NCBI RefSeq assembly: GCF_900660745.1
Contig: NZ_LR215048.1
Span: forward strand, 1,736,001-1,800,000
Length of the DNA: 64,000 bases
Reading direction: 5' to 3'
DNA from: Haploplasma axanthum
GTDB lineage: Bacteria; Bacillota_I; Bacilli_A; Acholeplasmatales; Acholeplasmataceae
Notes under the pieces: generated by a model
The model's input: the letters and a program-made list of their open reading frames with translations, nothing else
What the model was told of the DNA's origin: nothing
Databases searched by the model: none
Shown here: piece by piece, positions 1-8,434 of the stretch
Position numbering within the stretch: the stretch's first letter is position 1
Layout of the letters: each line of letters starts with the position of its first letter
Translations under genes and position numbers: made by a program

Positions 1-206
1 GAAATATAGTTACCAAACCCAACAAAACTTGGTGATTCTAATAAGTTAAAATATGTAAATGATAATAATATTCCCATGAATACTGGAATTGTGATAAATA
101 TCAAAAATGCAACTAAATATGGAAATATAAATAATTCACCAGTCGCTTCATCAGCAAATTTTTTACTCTTAAATTTTGATAAAATCTTATTCATAAACGC
201 TCTCAT
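1..206 (-). CDS. Sugar ABC transporter permease, MalF/UgpA type (partial, N-terminus only)
   Basis: Only the first 68 or so codons lie in the window; the gene runs off the left edge. The translation begins MRAFMNKILSKFKSKKF and reaches a membrane segment (FIFPYLVAFLIFITIPVFMG) followed by LLSFTYFNLLESPSFVGFGNY. That is the usual start of the first subunit of binding-protein-dependent sugar permeases. The ATG at 206 overlaps the TGA of the upstream 990-residue binding protein (ATGA), so translation is probably coupled. A second ATG at 194 is possible. It is expected to form the channel with a second permease outside the window. Confidence 0.85.
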   Translation of the reverse strand, partial: MRAFMNKILSKFKSKKFADEATGELFIFPYLVAFLIFITIPVFMGILLSFTYFNLLESPSFVGFGNYI

Positions 207-3175
207 GGTCTCACCCATTCATGTATAGTTTCTTTAGTTGGAAAACGGAAGTTTTTCAAAACTTCTCCTCGATTATTTATGAACTTAAATTCAATCATCT
301 TCTTTGTTATTTCTTTATCAATTAAAATAGCTGAATCTGAAATAGCAATACGTGTATTTTCACCATCATAAACAATTTTATTCCAAATATTTGATAATTC
401 TCTTTCCATCATATAACTTGCTGGAGTTTTAGGTGTATCAAAAATCCATTCCCATTGATCAAGGAATGCTTCTTTATGATTATCATCCCAAGTCATTTCC
501 TCAAAAGCAAGCACATTTGATGTATTCCACATATATTCTGAACCTAATGAAGTAATTAAGTTTTCAGCATAGTTAAGTTGAACATCTTTACTTGTCCACC
601 AGTCTAAGAATTTCCATCCTTCATCAACTTTGTCAGAATTTTTAAAGATCATACCTGATGTAGCTGATCCATCATATGTTCTATCAACAGTTCCATCTTC
701 TCTTAAAACACCAGGCATAGGAGCAATATCCCATAATCCTGCAATTTCAGGAGCTGCATGTAATAATTGAACATACATTCCAAAATCACCAATTCCAAGT
801 GGTAAATTCCCATATCTAAATTGATTATAAAAACTACCTACTTCAAGTGGTAAACTATAGATTGTATATAATTCTGTCATAAAATCAATTGCTTTAATTG
901 TATTTGAATCTGTCAAATTTGATTTTAAAATATCATCACTATATAATCTTCCACCAAACTGATTAATAAAAGGCATAGTCGTTAAATATGCTTTAAAAGC
1001 ACTACTTGTTGATAGTAAATTATAAAAGTTCAATCCATATCTTTGGATTTCCGGTAATAAATCAATTACATCTTGCCATGTATTTGGGATTTCAACTCCA
1101 ATATTATCTAAAATATCTTTACGATAAAATAATAATGAAAAGTTTTGTGTTTCTGGTAATCCATAAACTCCGTCTTGATAAATAAGTTGTGCAAATGCAC
1201 CCTCTTTAAATCTTTCTGCAACATCAAAAAATCCTGGCATCTCTCTTAAATCAACAAGCGCATTTCTAACTGCAAAATCATATGGTCTCCAACCTGCAAC
1301 ACCAAGTGCAACATCTGGTTGTGTATCTGACGATGTCGCTAATATTAATTTATCTTCATTTGGCATAATTGAAATTTTAACTTTTATTCCTGTATCTTTA
1401 GTAAAAGTATCATCAACCATTTGTTGCATCAAATTAACGTATTGTCTTGATCTATTTACCCATACTTCTAATTCATCATCTTCAGCTTTATCGTTATACT
1501 TTTTATCAAAGAACGATAAGAAGAAACGTCTAATTCCTACCCATATGTTGTTAAAGAAATTACCACCAGGTCCAGGAAGTTTAGAATCTTCACCATGAAC
1601 GAATATTTTATCCATACTTAAAGGTTGTTCCAAGATTATTGGTAATATTAATCCAAGTTTTTGTAAAACAGAATTATTACCAACACTCAAACGATTAATT
1701 TCCTTCGGTATTCGATTAGGATTTGCTGCAAAATAATCAAGTGTTTCAGCTGCTCTTAAAAGATTAACAGTAATCTCAGATGTTTTCTTAGTTTTATTAA
1801 TATTAACAAAATCTTCATATGCAACATATAAAAGGTTTGCATATCTTTCTAAATCTTCCTTAATATTTGGAATATTCTTTTCAATTTCCCAATCTCTATT
1901 AGGATCAACATTATTCCCTGTTAATTTCTTAATGTCTAATCCTAATTCATTAACATTTTTCATTACATAATCAATTGTTTCATAAATTTCTAATAATGGA
2001 GATGAATTAACTTCTAATGTTATTTCATTGATTCCTTTATTTAAATATACTTTTAACTCTTTACCCTCACTTGATTCTAAAGTTACATTTTTCCATTTAC
2101 TACTATAATCAAATGGTATTTCTTTCGCTTCTTCAAAAGGAACAAAACCATTAACATATAATGTTCTAAAAACTCTAGTATTTGATTTACCTTGTTTAGC
2201 TTTAACAGTAATATAATAAAAACCTGCTTCTAAAACATCAACATTATAAGTTAATGAATGACCGCTTGTATCATAAGCAGCACCATCAACCATGTTAAGT
2301 TTATTTTCCATTAAAGCAAATGGTGTAACTGTAGTTGCTCTATCTGTTCCATATCTTACTGATAAATCATTTTTGTATAATGGATTTTCTGCTTCAATAA
2401 CTTGTAAAAACTCAGTTATTGTTTGTTGTCCTTGATATTTATTCAAATATTCATCATAAGTTAGTAATTGCTTTTTACCATATACATATATTTGTCCTAA
2501 ATAGAATTCACCTCTTAGTCGCTTAACTTTAATAGTATTATCACCACTTAAAAGATGGAATTTTAACGCTTCTTTTTGAACTCTTTGTGTATCTCTAATT
2601 TCAGTATGAACCCACATCTCTTCAATCTTTGCATTTGGCATAATATCATTACCATATCTATCAACATTAAATGTATTAGAAGCTACCCAATTGCTTTTTA
2701 ATGCTAATTGTCCTGCTTCAAAATATTGAACACTATCATTTACGTAAACAGCTATTTCCATATCACGAATTGTTTTATTAACTGAAAAATAATCAAGTGC
2801 TAAAGTATATAGCCCTTCTTCTTCAACATTAATATTAATAGTTATTTCATCAGCATTAGAAAAATCAAAAATATGACTTGTATTATCTTTATCCAAATCA
2901 TACTTTGTTATGAATTCATCATACTTCTTATTATCACTTAATAACTCACCAGTAGTGTAGTTAAAATTAAGCGGAGAGATGACCTCGCTATAATCAAAGT
3001 CATCTCTCAATTTTTCTTCACGCCATTTATTTAAAGTTGAGGTATAGTCTGAATCGCTACTATTTACATTTTTAACATTTGTTTCTCTATCAACTGTTCT
3101 TGGTTCACTTTTCTTGCAACTAACAATTGTTAAAGATATTAATGTCATCATCACTATAGCTAAAATCTTTTTCAT
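203..3175 (-). CDS. Large sugar-binding lipoprotein with N-terminal carbohydrate-binding-like modules (990 aa)
   Basis: This is a solute-binding lipoprotein of a carbohydrate ABC transporter. Residues 1-20 form a lipoprotein signal ending in the lipobox LTIVSC. Two beta-rich stretches follow (about 100-240 and 255-395), containing phrases such as EEGLYTLALDYFSVN and EAGFYYITVKAKQG, which look like CBM6/35-type modules. A helical linker spans about 400-545. A family 1 extracellular binding domain covers about 560-960 (ELEVWVNRSRQYVNLMQQM, then a hinge region and DEGWKFLDWWTS). A normal binding protein is 400-500 aa, so this is a fusion of binding modules and receptor. It lies 27 bp downstream of a second binding protein and overlaps the permease start by 4 bp. 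SD GGTGAGGAA precedes the ATG at 3175. The sugar is unknown. Confidence 0.85.
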   Translation of the reverse strand: MKKILAIVMMTLISLTIVSCKKSEPRTVDRETNVKNVNSSDSDYTSTLNKWREEKLRDDFDYSEVISPLNFNYTTGELLSDNKKYDEFITKYDLDKDNTSHIFDFSNADEITININVEEEGLYTLALDYFSVNKTIRDMEIAVYVNDSVQYFEAGQLALKSNWVASNTFNVDRYGNDIMPNAKIEEMWVHTEIRDTQRVQKEALKFHLLSGDNTIKVKRLRGEFYLGQIYVYGKKQLLTYDEYLNKYQGQQTITEFLQVIEAENPLYKNDLSVRYGTDRATTVTPFALMENKLNMVDGAAYDTSGHSLTYNVDVLEAGFYYITVKAKQGKSNTRVFRTLYVNGFVPFEEAKEIPFDYSSKWKNVTLESSEGKELKVYLNKGINEITLEVNSSPLLEIYETIDYVMKNVNELGLDIKKLTGNNVDPNRDWEIEKNIPNIKEDLERYANLLYVAYEDFVNINKTKKTSEITVNLLRAAETLDYFAANPNRIPKEINRLSVGNNSVLQKLGLILPIILEQPLSMDKIFVHGEDSKLPGPGGNFFNNIWVGIRRFFLSFFDKKYNDKAEDDELEVWVNRSRQYVNLMQQMVDDTFTKDTGIKVKISIMPNEDKLILATSSDTQPDVALGVAGWRPYDFAVRNALVDLREMPGFFDVAERFKEGAFAQLIYQDGVYGLPETQNFSLLFYRKDILDNIGVEIPNTWQDVIDLLPEIQRYGLNFYNLLSTSSAFKAYLTTMPFINQFGGRLYSDDILKSNLTDSNTIKAIDFMTELYTIYSLPLEVGSFYNQFRYGNLPLGIGDFGMYVQLLHAAPEIAGLWDIAPMPGVLREDGTVDRTYDGSATSGMIFKNSDKVDEGWKFLDWWTSKDVQLNYAENLITSLGSEYMWNTSNVLAFEEMTWDDNHKEAFLDQWEWIFDTPKTPASYMMERELSNIWNKIVYDGENTRIAISDSAILIDKEITKKMIEFKFINNRGEVLKNFRFPTKETIHEWVRP

Positions 3176-3202
3176 TTCCTCACCTATTCTATTTTAAAAG
3201 TC

Positions 3203-4681
3203 TTATTTACCTTCTAATTTTGTCTTACCTTCTTCAAAGTATCTATTAATTAAATTATTTAAGTTTACAATAACATCTGATAAATTAACTTTACCATCTC
3301 TAATTTCATCTAAAACTTTAGCAATGTTTCTTTCTTCATCATATTTACCTTCCCATCTTGAAAGTGCATAATTCGGAACTGTTTTACCTAAACTTTCAAT
3401 AATAAATCCTTGATGACTAGTTACAATTTTCTTAAATTCTGTTAAAGTTGGATATAATTCAAAATATTTGTTAGTTAATTCTTCATCTTGAACAATTGGA
3501 GCAAAGTTAACCGCACCCGCTTCTGGATTTTGAGTTGCAATTTCTAAACGTTTTGTATAACCATCTTTACCAAAGCCCATCCATTTAGCGAATTTATATG
3601 CTAAATCTTTATTCTTAGTTCCATTACCAACACCAATATAGTCAATAACTACAGGAATCTTATGAACATTTGTTCCATCAACAGTTACAGATGGTGTTCC
3701 AATAAAATCAATATCTGCACCGAATAAACCTGGCATTGTTGTGTTTGGATCTTTAGTAGCTGCTAACCAGTTTCTTAAATTATAACTTGCTTCCCATTTA
3801 ATAGCTTGTTGTCCATTTTCAAACGCTGATCCTTCACCATAACGAGTTGCAGGATTCCAAAAATCATTTTGTGTTTGTTCAAAATATACACCAGTTGATT
3901 CTAAAACATAATCTCTATGATTAGTTGCACTTGTTCCGTAGTAACTTTGAGTAATTTGCATTGCAGTTCTAAATGCATCACTATCTAAGTGATATCCATC
4001 TGCATTATGAGTAAACCATCCTAAAGAATCATCATATTGAGCAGGTAACCATTGATAAATACTTCCAACACCATCAATACCAACAATACCATCTCCACCA
4101 CTTACTGGTGCTTTAGCAACTTTTTTAGCTGCACTCATTAAATCATCAAAAGTAATTCCATATTCAATATCTACTGCAGTTGGACTTTTTTCATTAATAA
4201 CTGTTCTATTAATAAAATATCCAAAGTAGAACATTGCTTGAGGTAATCCGTAAATTTTACCATTATATTTAGCTGATTCTCTAATATCAACTGGCATATT
4301 ATTAAAATCTTCATCAGCTGCTACTTGTTCTGTAACATCACTAATCCAAGAAAATTCAATAGCTTTTACATTGCTACTTACTTGGAAAACATCTGGCATT
4401 GCTCCTCTAGCAGCTTCAGCAGTAAAGAAAGCATCCCATTCTGTTGCTACTTCATTACCATTTTCATCAACCGTCATTGGTCTTTCAATGATATCAATTC
4501 TAACATTCGGATTAGCTTCTTCAAAAGCTTTAATCATTCTTCGCTCAATGTTATTTTGAGCTTCAGTACCTAAATTCCATGCTGCATATCTTAGTACTTC
4601 TCTATCATCTGGTTTTTTAGCACAAGATACTAAAACAAGCCCTAACATAAATACTAAAACTAAATAAAACGTTTTTTTCAT
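3203..4681 (-). CDS. Sugar ABC transporter substrate-binding lipoprotein (492 aa)
   Basis: First gene of the transporter operon. It has a lipoprotein signal (MKKTFYLVLVFMLGLVLVSC, Cys at residue 20), then a typical family 1 binding fold: VLRYAAWNLGTEAQ at the start, EEANPNVRIDIIERP, a hinge with KYNGKIYGLPQAMFYFGYF, and LAYKFAKWMGFGKDGY near the end. Length is normal for the family. SD AGAGGA stands a few bases before the ATG. Two LacI-type palindromes lie 26-100 bp upstream, so sugar-dependent repression is likely. Having two different binding proteins in one operon is unusual. They may present different oligosaccharides to one permease, or the 990-aa protein may be the main receptor. Confidence 0.88.
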   Translation of the reverse strand: MKKTFYLVLVFMLGLVLVSCAKKPDDREVLRYAAWNLGTEAQNNIERRMIKAFEEANPNVRIDIIERPMTVDENGNEVATEWDAFFTAEAARGAMPDVFQVSSNVKAIEFSWISDVTEQVAADEDFNNMPVDIRESAKYNGKIYGLPQAMFYFGYFINRTVINEKSPTAVDIEYGITFDDLMSAAKKVAKAPVSGGDGIVGIDGVGSIYQWLPAQYDDSLGWFTHNADGYHLDSDAFRTAMQITQSYYGTSATNHRDYVLESTGVYFEQTQNDFWNPATRYGEGSAFENGQQAIKWEASYNLRNWLAATKDPNTTMPGLFGADIDFIGTPSVTVDGTNVHKIPVVIDYIGVGNGTKNKDLAYKFAKWMGFGKDGYTKRLEIATQNPEAGAVNFAPIVQDEELTNKYFELYPTLTEFKKIVTSHQGFIIESLGKTVPNYALSRWEGKYDEERNIAKVLDEIRDGKVNLSDVIVNLNNLINRYFEEGKTKLEGK

Positions 4682-4706
4682 TTTTTCCTCTTCCTTTCAA
4701 CGTCTT

Positions 4707-4716
4707 GAAACGTTTC
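4707..4716. promoter_or_regulatory. LacI-family-type operator, proximal copy
   Basis: Perfect palindrome GAAACGTTTC in the context TTGAAACGTTTCGAAG, 26 bp upstream of the first binding-protein start codon. The central CG and TTTC arms are typical of LacI/GalR operators (CcpA cre sites are similar). The distance to the distal copy is 65 bp, close to six helical turns. Confidence 0.7.
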
Positions 4717-4770
4717 GAAGTTTTATTAAATCTTTAAGTTTTTCTTTCTCAAAGTACATTCTTCAATTTG

Positions 4771-4782
4771 CGAAACGTTTCG
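4771..4782. promoter_or_regulatory. LacI-family-type operator, distal copy
   Basis: Perfect 12-bp palindrome CGAAACGTTTCG in the context TTTGCGAAACGTTTCGAAA. It repeats the proximal site. The pair suggests cooperative binding or looping by one regulator that is not encoded in the window. Confidence 0.7.
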
Positions 4783-4931
4783 AAATTAAACTAAATAATA
4801 AATTATGTTGTTACACATAATCTCGTTTTCAAATTCTTTACAAACATATTATATTGTATTCGCTTACATTTTTCAAGTAAAAAAGAAAAGAAATTACAAT
4901 ATGAAAAAATATGTTTTTTATTCCTTAAAAC

Positions 4932-5153
4932 TTATTCAAGTTTAAAATTGTATTCCTCATTAAAAAGTTGTGACATTTCAAACTTCTTGAAACCTCTAAT
5001 AGTTTTTAATTGATTAAAATAACTTTTCTCTTGTTTCTTATCGCCATAAAAAACTAAATAATTAGCCTTTTTAGAAACATAAGCAATATTAACAGGCATT
5101 TTTTCAATGCGTTTTACTATCTCATTACCTTGAAAATATACAATAAACGCCAT
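4932..5153 (-). CDS. ylbG: YlbG family protein (UPF0298/DUF2129)
   Basis: Small basic protein whose sequence (MAFIVYFQGNEIVKRIEKM, then VNIAYVSKKANYLVFYGDK) follows the YlbG pattern of a short beta-strand, a basic helix and YVSK..NY.V.Y. Function is not established. It sits directly after ylbF, as in Bacillus and relatives. I choose the ATG at 5153, one base after the ylbF stop, giving 73 aa. A GTG at 5171 inside ylbF would add six residues that do not look conserved. Confidence 0.75.
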   Translation of the reverse strand: MAFIVYFQGNEIVKRIEKMPVNIAYVSKKANYLVFYGDKKQEKSYFNQLKTIRGFKKFEMSQLFNEEYNFKLE

Positions 5154-5154
5154 T

Positions 5155-5556
5155 CTATCTACAATTACCACTACAAGAACTTCCTCCTTTTTTAGTTATG
5201 AAACCAAACTTATTAAACACCGGAATGTTTTCACTGATGCTTGATGTAACTTTATTTAAAAACTCATTAATCTCTTCTTCAATTATTCGATCTAATTCAA
5301 AATATCTTTTTATATCATCAATTTCAAACAATTTTTTCTTTGCTTCTGAATACTTTTTAGTGACATCTTTAAAATCAGGATGATATCTTCCATATTCTAA
5401 TACAGCATCATATTCTTCTTTAATTTTATTTACTTTAATTAGATCATCATAATACTTATCATCAATCATTTTACTTAATGAAATATATTCTTGATAATAG
5501 TCTTTATTTTTAAATTCATCAACATAATCATATGCTAACAATAATAAATCTGTCAT
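5155..5556 (-). CDS. ylbF: YlbF/YmcA family protein with C-terminal cysteine cluster
   Basis: A 133-aa helical protein. The charged body (DDLIKVNKIKEEYDAVLEYG, DIKRYFELDRIIEEEINEFL) matches the YlbF/YmcA fold. In Bacillus these proteins join YaaT in an Fe-S-carrying complex that acts with RNase Y. The tail SSCSGNCR supplies two spaced cysteines, as expected for cluster ligands in YlbF. It overlaps the pseudouridine synthase stop by 4 bp upstream and abuts ylbG downstream, so the three genes form one unit. No YmcA or YaaT is visible here. Confidence 0.75.
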   Translation of the reverse strand: MTDLLLLAYDYVDEFKNKDYYQEYISLSKMIDDKYYDDLIKVNKIKEEYDAVLEYGRYHPDFKDVTKKYSEAKKKLFEIDDIKRYFELDRIIEEEINEFLNKVTSSISENIPVFNKFGFITKKGGSSCSGNCR

Positions 5557-6242
5557 AGTAATTCCTCTCTTTTAAAAATACGATATTCACCGATTTTTAA
5601 ATCACCTAATTCTAAATTACCAATTTTAACTCTTTTTAATCCAATAACAATATATCCGATTTTTTCGAACATACGCTTAACTTGATGAAACTTTCCTTCA
5701 TCAATAACAATTTTTATTTTACAGAAACCTAATCTAGAAATTGCAATTGCTTTTGCTAGATACTCATTTCCTTTTCCATCTTTAATTATAACACCTTTTT
5801 CTAACTCTGTAAAATCATTACAATCTTTATCTAAAAGAACTTCATATGTCTTTAGGATGTTAGAGTTAGGTGATGTGATTTCATGTGCAAATTCACCACT
5901 TGTTGTTAGAACTAATAAACCTTCAGTATCTAAATCAAGTCTTCCAGAAATCTTCAAATCATATCTGTTAAAAGGTTCGTCTATTAAATCAATCACTGTT
6001 TTATGTAAATTATCTTTATTAGCAGATAAGTACCCACTTGGTTTATTTAATACTAAATTAAGTTCTTCAAAATAAGGGATCACTTTCCCGTCAATTAAAA
6101 CAGAATCATTTTTTAAATCAATTTTAAAATCATTATTTTTAATAACTTCATTATTAACAATAACTTTTTTATCTTTAATCAATTTTTTTATTTCAGTTCG
6201 TGAGCCATATTTTAAATTACTTAAATACTTATCTATTCGCAT
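5553..6242 (-). CDS. Pseudouridine synthase, RsuA/RluB/E/F family
   Basis: Isomerises a uridine in rRNA to pseudouridine. An N-terminal S4 RNA-binding domain begins MRIDKYLSNLKYGSRTEIKK. The catalytic motif is KISGRLDLDTEGLLVLTTSG, with Asp in GRLDLDTEG, and the C-terminal KVIGLKRVKIG-type element is present (IGLKRVKIGNLELGDL). Length (229 aa from this start) is normal. I take the ATG at 6242 because the S4 domain starts there; upstream codons to 6272 add nothing recognisable. Whether it acts on 16S U516 (RsuA) or on 23S rRNA cannot be told from sequence alone. Confidence 0.88.
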   Translation of the reverse strand: MRIDKYLSNLKYGSRTEIKKLIKDKKVIVNNEVIKNNDFKIDLKNDSVLIDGKVIPYFEELNLVLNKPSGYLSANKDNLHKTVIDLIDEPFNRYDLKISGRLDLDTEGLLVLTTSGEFAHEITSPNSNILKTYEVLLDKDCNDFTELEKGVIIKDGKGNEYLAKAIAISRLGFCKIKIVIDEGKFHQVKRMFEKIGYIVIGLKRVKIGNLELGDLKIGEYRIFKREELL

Positions 6243-6259
6243 AAGTCTCTCCTTTATGC

Positions 6260-6265
6260 TATAAT
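6260..6265 (+). promoter_or_regulatory. -10 box for def
   Basis: TATAAT 19 bp before the def start codon, in the short divergent gap with the pseudouridine synthase gene. SD GAGGTG follows at 6273-6278. No clear -35 hexamer is visible. Confidence 0.5.
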
Positions 6266-6283
6266 ACCACATGAGGTGTTACT

Positions 6284-6856
6284 ATGATTTTAATGGATGA
6301 TATTATAAGAGAAGGACATCCAACTCTTACTAAAAAAGCAAAGGAAGTTACTCTTCCTCTATCAATTAATGATAAAAAAATATTAAAAGAAATGCTTGAG
6401 TTTGTCAAGAACTCACAAGATGATGAGATTGCTACTGAATATGATTTGAGACCAGGTGTTGGAATTGCTGCTCCACAAATAAACATCAGTAAAAGAATGT
6501 TTGTTATTTATGTTGAAGACTTCAATGGCATCTTATACGAATACGCATTAATAAACCCTGTTTTAACAGTTGTTAATAATAGTGAGATTTATGTACCAGG
6601 AGGCGAAGGTTGTCTAAGTGTTGACCGAGTTACAAAGGGTTTAACCCCTAGATATCAAGAGATTAACATTAAAGCTCTTCGTTATGATGTTGCTTCTGAC
6701 TTAGTTATTCCTATCGAATTAAATGTTTCAGGCTATGTTGCCATTGTTTTCCAACATGAATATGATCACATCGAAGGAATTATGTTTACTGATAAATTAT
6801 ATGATGAACTACCAAACGCAAAACCTGCTTTTGAAATTATTAGTCCCGAAGATTAA
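6284..6856 (+). CDS. def: Peptide deformylase
   Basis: Removes the formyl group from nascent N-terminal methionine, using a bound metal. All three family motifs are visible: GVGIAAPQ, EGCLS (Cys metal ligand) and QHEYDH (two His ligands and the catalytic Glu). The longer type II form with insertions, common in Bacillota, fits the 190 aa. SD GAGGTG with 5-bp spacing supports the ATG at 6284; ATG 6293 is an alternative. The 3' end overlaps the converging TIM-barrel gene by 17 bp. Confidence 0.95.
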   Translation: MILMDDIIREGHPTLTKKAKEVTLPLSINDKKILKEMLEFVKNSQDDEIATEYDLRPGVGIAAPQINISKRMFVIYVEDFNGILYEYALINPVLTVVNNSEIYVPGGEGCLSVDRVTKGLTPRYQEINIKALRYDVASDLVIPIELNVSGYVAIVFQHEYDHIEGIMFTDKLYDELPNAKPAFEIISPED

Positions 6857-7739
6857 AAACAATCTTTAAGGCTTTAACTTGATTCTCATAGATATCAAAG
6901 ATATCAACAATTCTTTCTGGTTCATTAGGAAAAATTCTTAATGAATATCCTCTTAAATAATTATCTGAGTTATTTTTAGATTTAAAAAGTTTCTTAAACC
7001 AAGGAACTTTTTTTGTTGTTTGCATATCTAAAAATAAAGGGAAACTATCATCTAACACTATATAACCTTTATAATTATCACGATTCATTCTTTTAAACAA
7101 ATCAATAATCTTAACTTTACCATATCCTAAGAGTTCAGGATTCGATTTAGAATCTGTATCTGCAGCAATGAAAAATTGAAAATATTCTTTTAATAAGCGA
7201 TATGCTGTTGTTGGCGATTCACCATTTTTAATAGTTTGTGCTGGATTAAAAATTAATGATAAATCTTTTTTGCGATATTTTTTTAATATATAAACTAAGA
7301 CATTTGTTTTTTCTTTTTCAGGATAAATTAACAATGTTTTAGCGCTTTTCTTTGCTAGATCAATTATCGGTGTTAATTGTTTTTCAACTGAATCAAACTC
7401 ATCAAGAACATTCTTAAAATTGGGTAGACGGTACAAGATATAATTAACTTTCAATTTATTTGCTTGATTAATTGCTTGTTCATACTCGAAAAGAACTTTT
7501 TCATAAGCATCAACATCATATAAATCATACGATTCTATTTTAGGATCGATAATCATAATATCTTTTTTGCTTAATTTTAATTCTCTCGATATTTCTTTTA
7601 TCTCACTATCTTCCAATATAGAGATATTTTTGTCTTCATAAGTACGAAAAATTAAATGATCAACATGAAGTTTATTAGCCGTTTCAATTTGTTCTTTAAT
7701 TGTTGTTCCATCAAAATCACAATATCCAATTATTCTCAT
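6840..7739 (-). CDS. Sugar-phosphate isomerase/epimerase-like TIM-barrel protein
   Basis: A 299-aa protein with a TIM-barrel pattern of the xylose isomerase-like / AP endonuclease 2 superfamily: MRIIGYCDFDGTTIKEQIE at strand 1, IMIIDPKIESYD, NYILYRLPNFKNV, LIYPEKEKTN, LIFNPAQTI, FFIAADTDSK and GYIVLDDSFPLFL at the barrel ends. The acidic and histidine metal ligands of true isomerases are only partly evident, so the activity is unknown. It is the last gene of a unit with thiI and a SpoU methyltransferase (4-bp overlap with the latter). Confidence 0.6.
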   Translation of the reverse strand: MRIIGYCDFDGTTIKEQIETANKLHVDHLIFRTYEDKNISILEDSEIKEISRELKLSKKDIMIIDPKIESYDLYDVDAYEKVLFEYEQAINQANKLKVNYILYRLPNFKNVLDEFDSVEKQLTPIIDLAKKSAKTLLIYPEKEKTNVLVYILKKYRKKDLSLIFNPAQTIKNGESPTTAYRLLKEYFQFFIAADTDSKSNPELLGYGKVKIIDLFKRMNRDNYKGYIVLDDSFPLFLDMQTTKKVPWFKKLFKSKNNSDNYLRGYSLRIFPNEPERIVDIFDIYENQVKALKIVFNLRD

Positions 7740-8434
7740 ATTTTACTCCATTCATACATTAGTATTGACCCTGCAATAGCAACGTTCAAACTTTCAACAT
7801 TTTCAGTTTTAATTGTTAGTTTATAATCTGCTAAACCTTGCATTTGGTCCGTTACTCCTTGTCCTTCATTTCCTAAGACAAGTACACAATTATCTAATAA
7901 CTTACCCTTATTAGTTCCTCTTACATCTGTAGTATAAATCACATATCCTAATTCTTTTAATTCATTTATTTTCTTATAGACATCAACTCTTTTAATATCT
8001 AAATGAAAGATTGCTCCTTTTGATGCTCTAATCGTTTTCTCATTGTAACAATCAGCACATTTATTTGATAATAAAACTGTTCTAAACCCAAATGCTGAAG
8101 CACTTCTTAATAATGCTCCAACATTATCAGGATCTTGAACATCCTCTAATACTAATATTTTATCACTTTTAAAATCTTTATCAACTTTTTCACAAACAGC
8201 TAAAATATCATATGGTGTTTCTGTAAAGTTTAATTCTTTCATTATATTATCGGTAATTAAAATTCCTTCTTTATTTTCATTAGAGGTATAAATATTTAAA
8301 ACTTTACCATTATTTAATGCTTCCGAAACTAAATGATCACCAAAAACCAAGAACTTATTTTCAGCATCTCGGTATTTTTTTTGTTTTAACTTTTTTAAAT
8401 ATTTAATTGTTTCATTATCTTTAGATATAATCAT
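7736..8434 (-). CDS. TrmH/SpoU-family RNA 2'-O-ribose methyltransferase
   Basis: SAM-dependent knotted (SPOUT) methyltransferase. It has a short N-terminal substrate-binding region (NKFLVFGDHLVSEALNNGKV), then motif 1 LEDVQDPDNVGALLRSASAFG, motif 2 VLVLGNEGQGV and motif 3 ESLNVAIAGSILMYEW. Length 232 aa is typical. The target base (23S rRNA or tRNA) cannot be assigned. It overlaps thiI upstream and the TIM-barrel gene downstream by 4 bp each, so all three are co-translated. Confidence 0.9.
   Translation of the reverse strand: MIISKDNETIKYLKKLKQKKYRDAENKFLVFGDHLVSEALNNGKVLNIYTSNENKEGILITDNIMKELNFTETPYDILAVCEKVDKDFKSDKILVLEDVQDPDNVGALLRSASAFGFRTVLLSNKCADCYNEKTIRASKGAIFHLDIKRVDVYKKINELKELGYVIYTTDVRGTNKGKLLDNCVLVLGNEGQGVTDQMQGLADYKLTIKTENVESLNVAIAGSILMYEWSKI

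Larger units (their letters stand above)
4682..4931. other. Control region between the transporter operon and ylbG
   Basis: No gene is seen in these 250 bases. They hold two near-identical palindromes (4707-4716 and 4771-4782), an inverted repeat ATTATGT-6-ACATAAT at 4802-4821 and a very AT-rich stretch where the leftward promoter must lie. A -35-like TTGAAA can be read upstream on the minus strand, but no strong -10 stands at the right distance, so the promoter is not assigned. Confidence 0.6.

Noticed and set aside
4325-4573. Open frames on the strand opposite the binding-protein gene
   Set aside because: They have no ribosome site or family resemblance and lie fully inside a well-supported gene.
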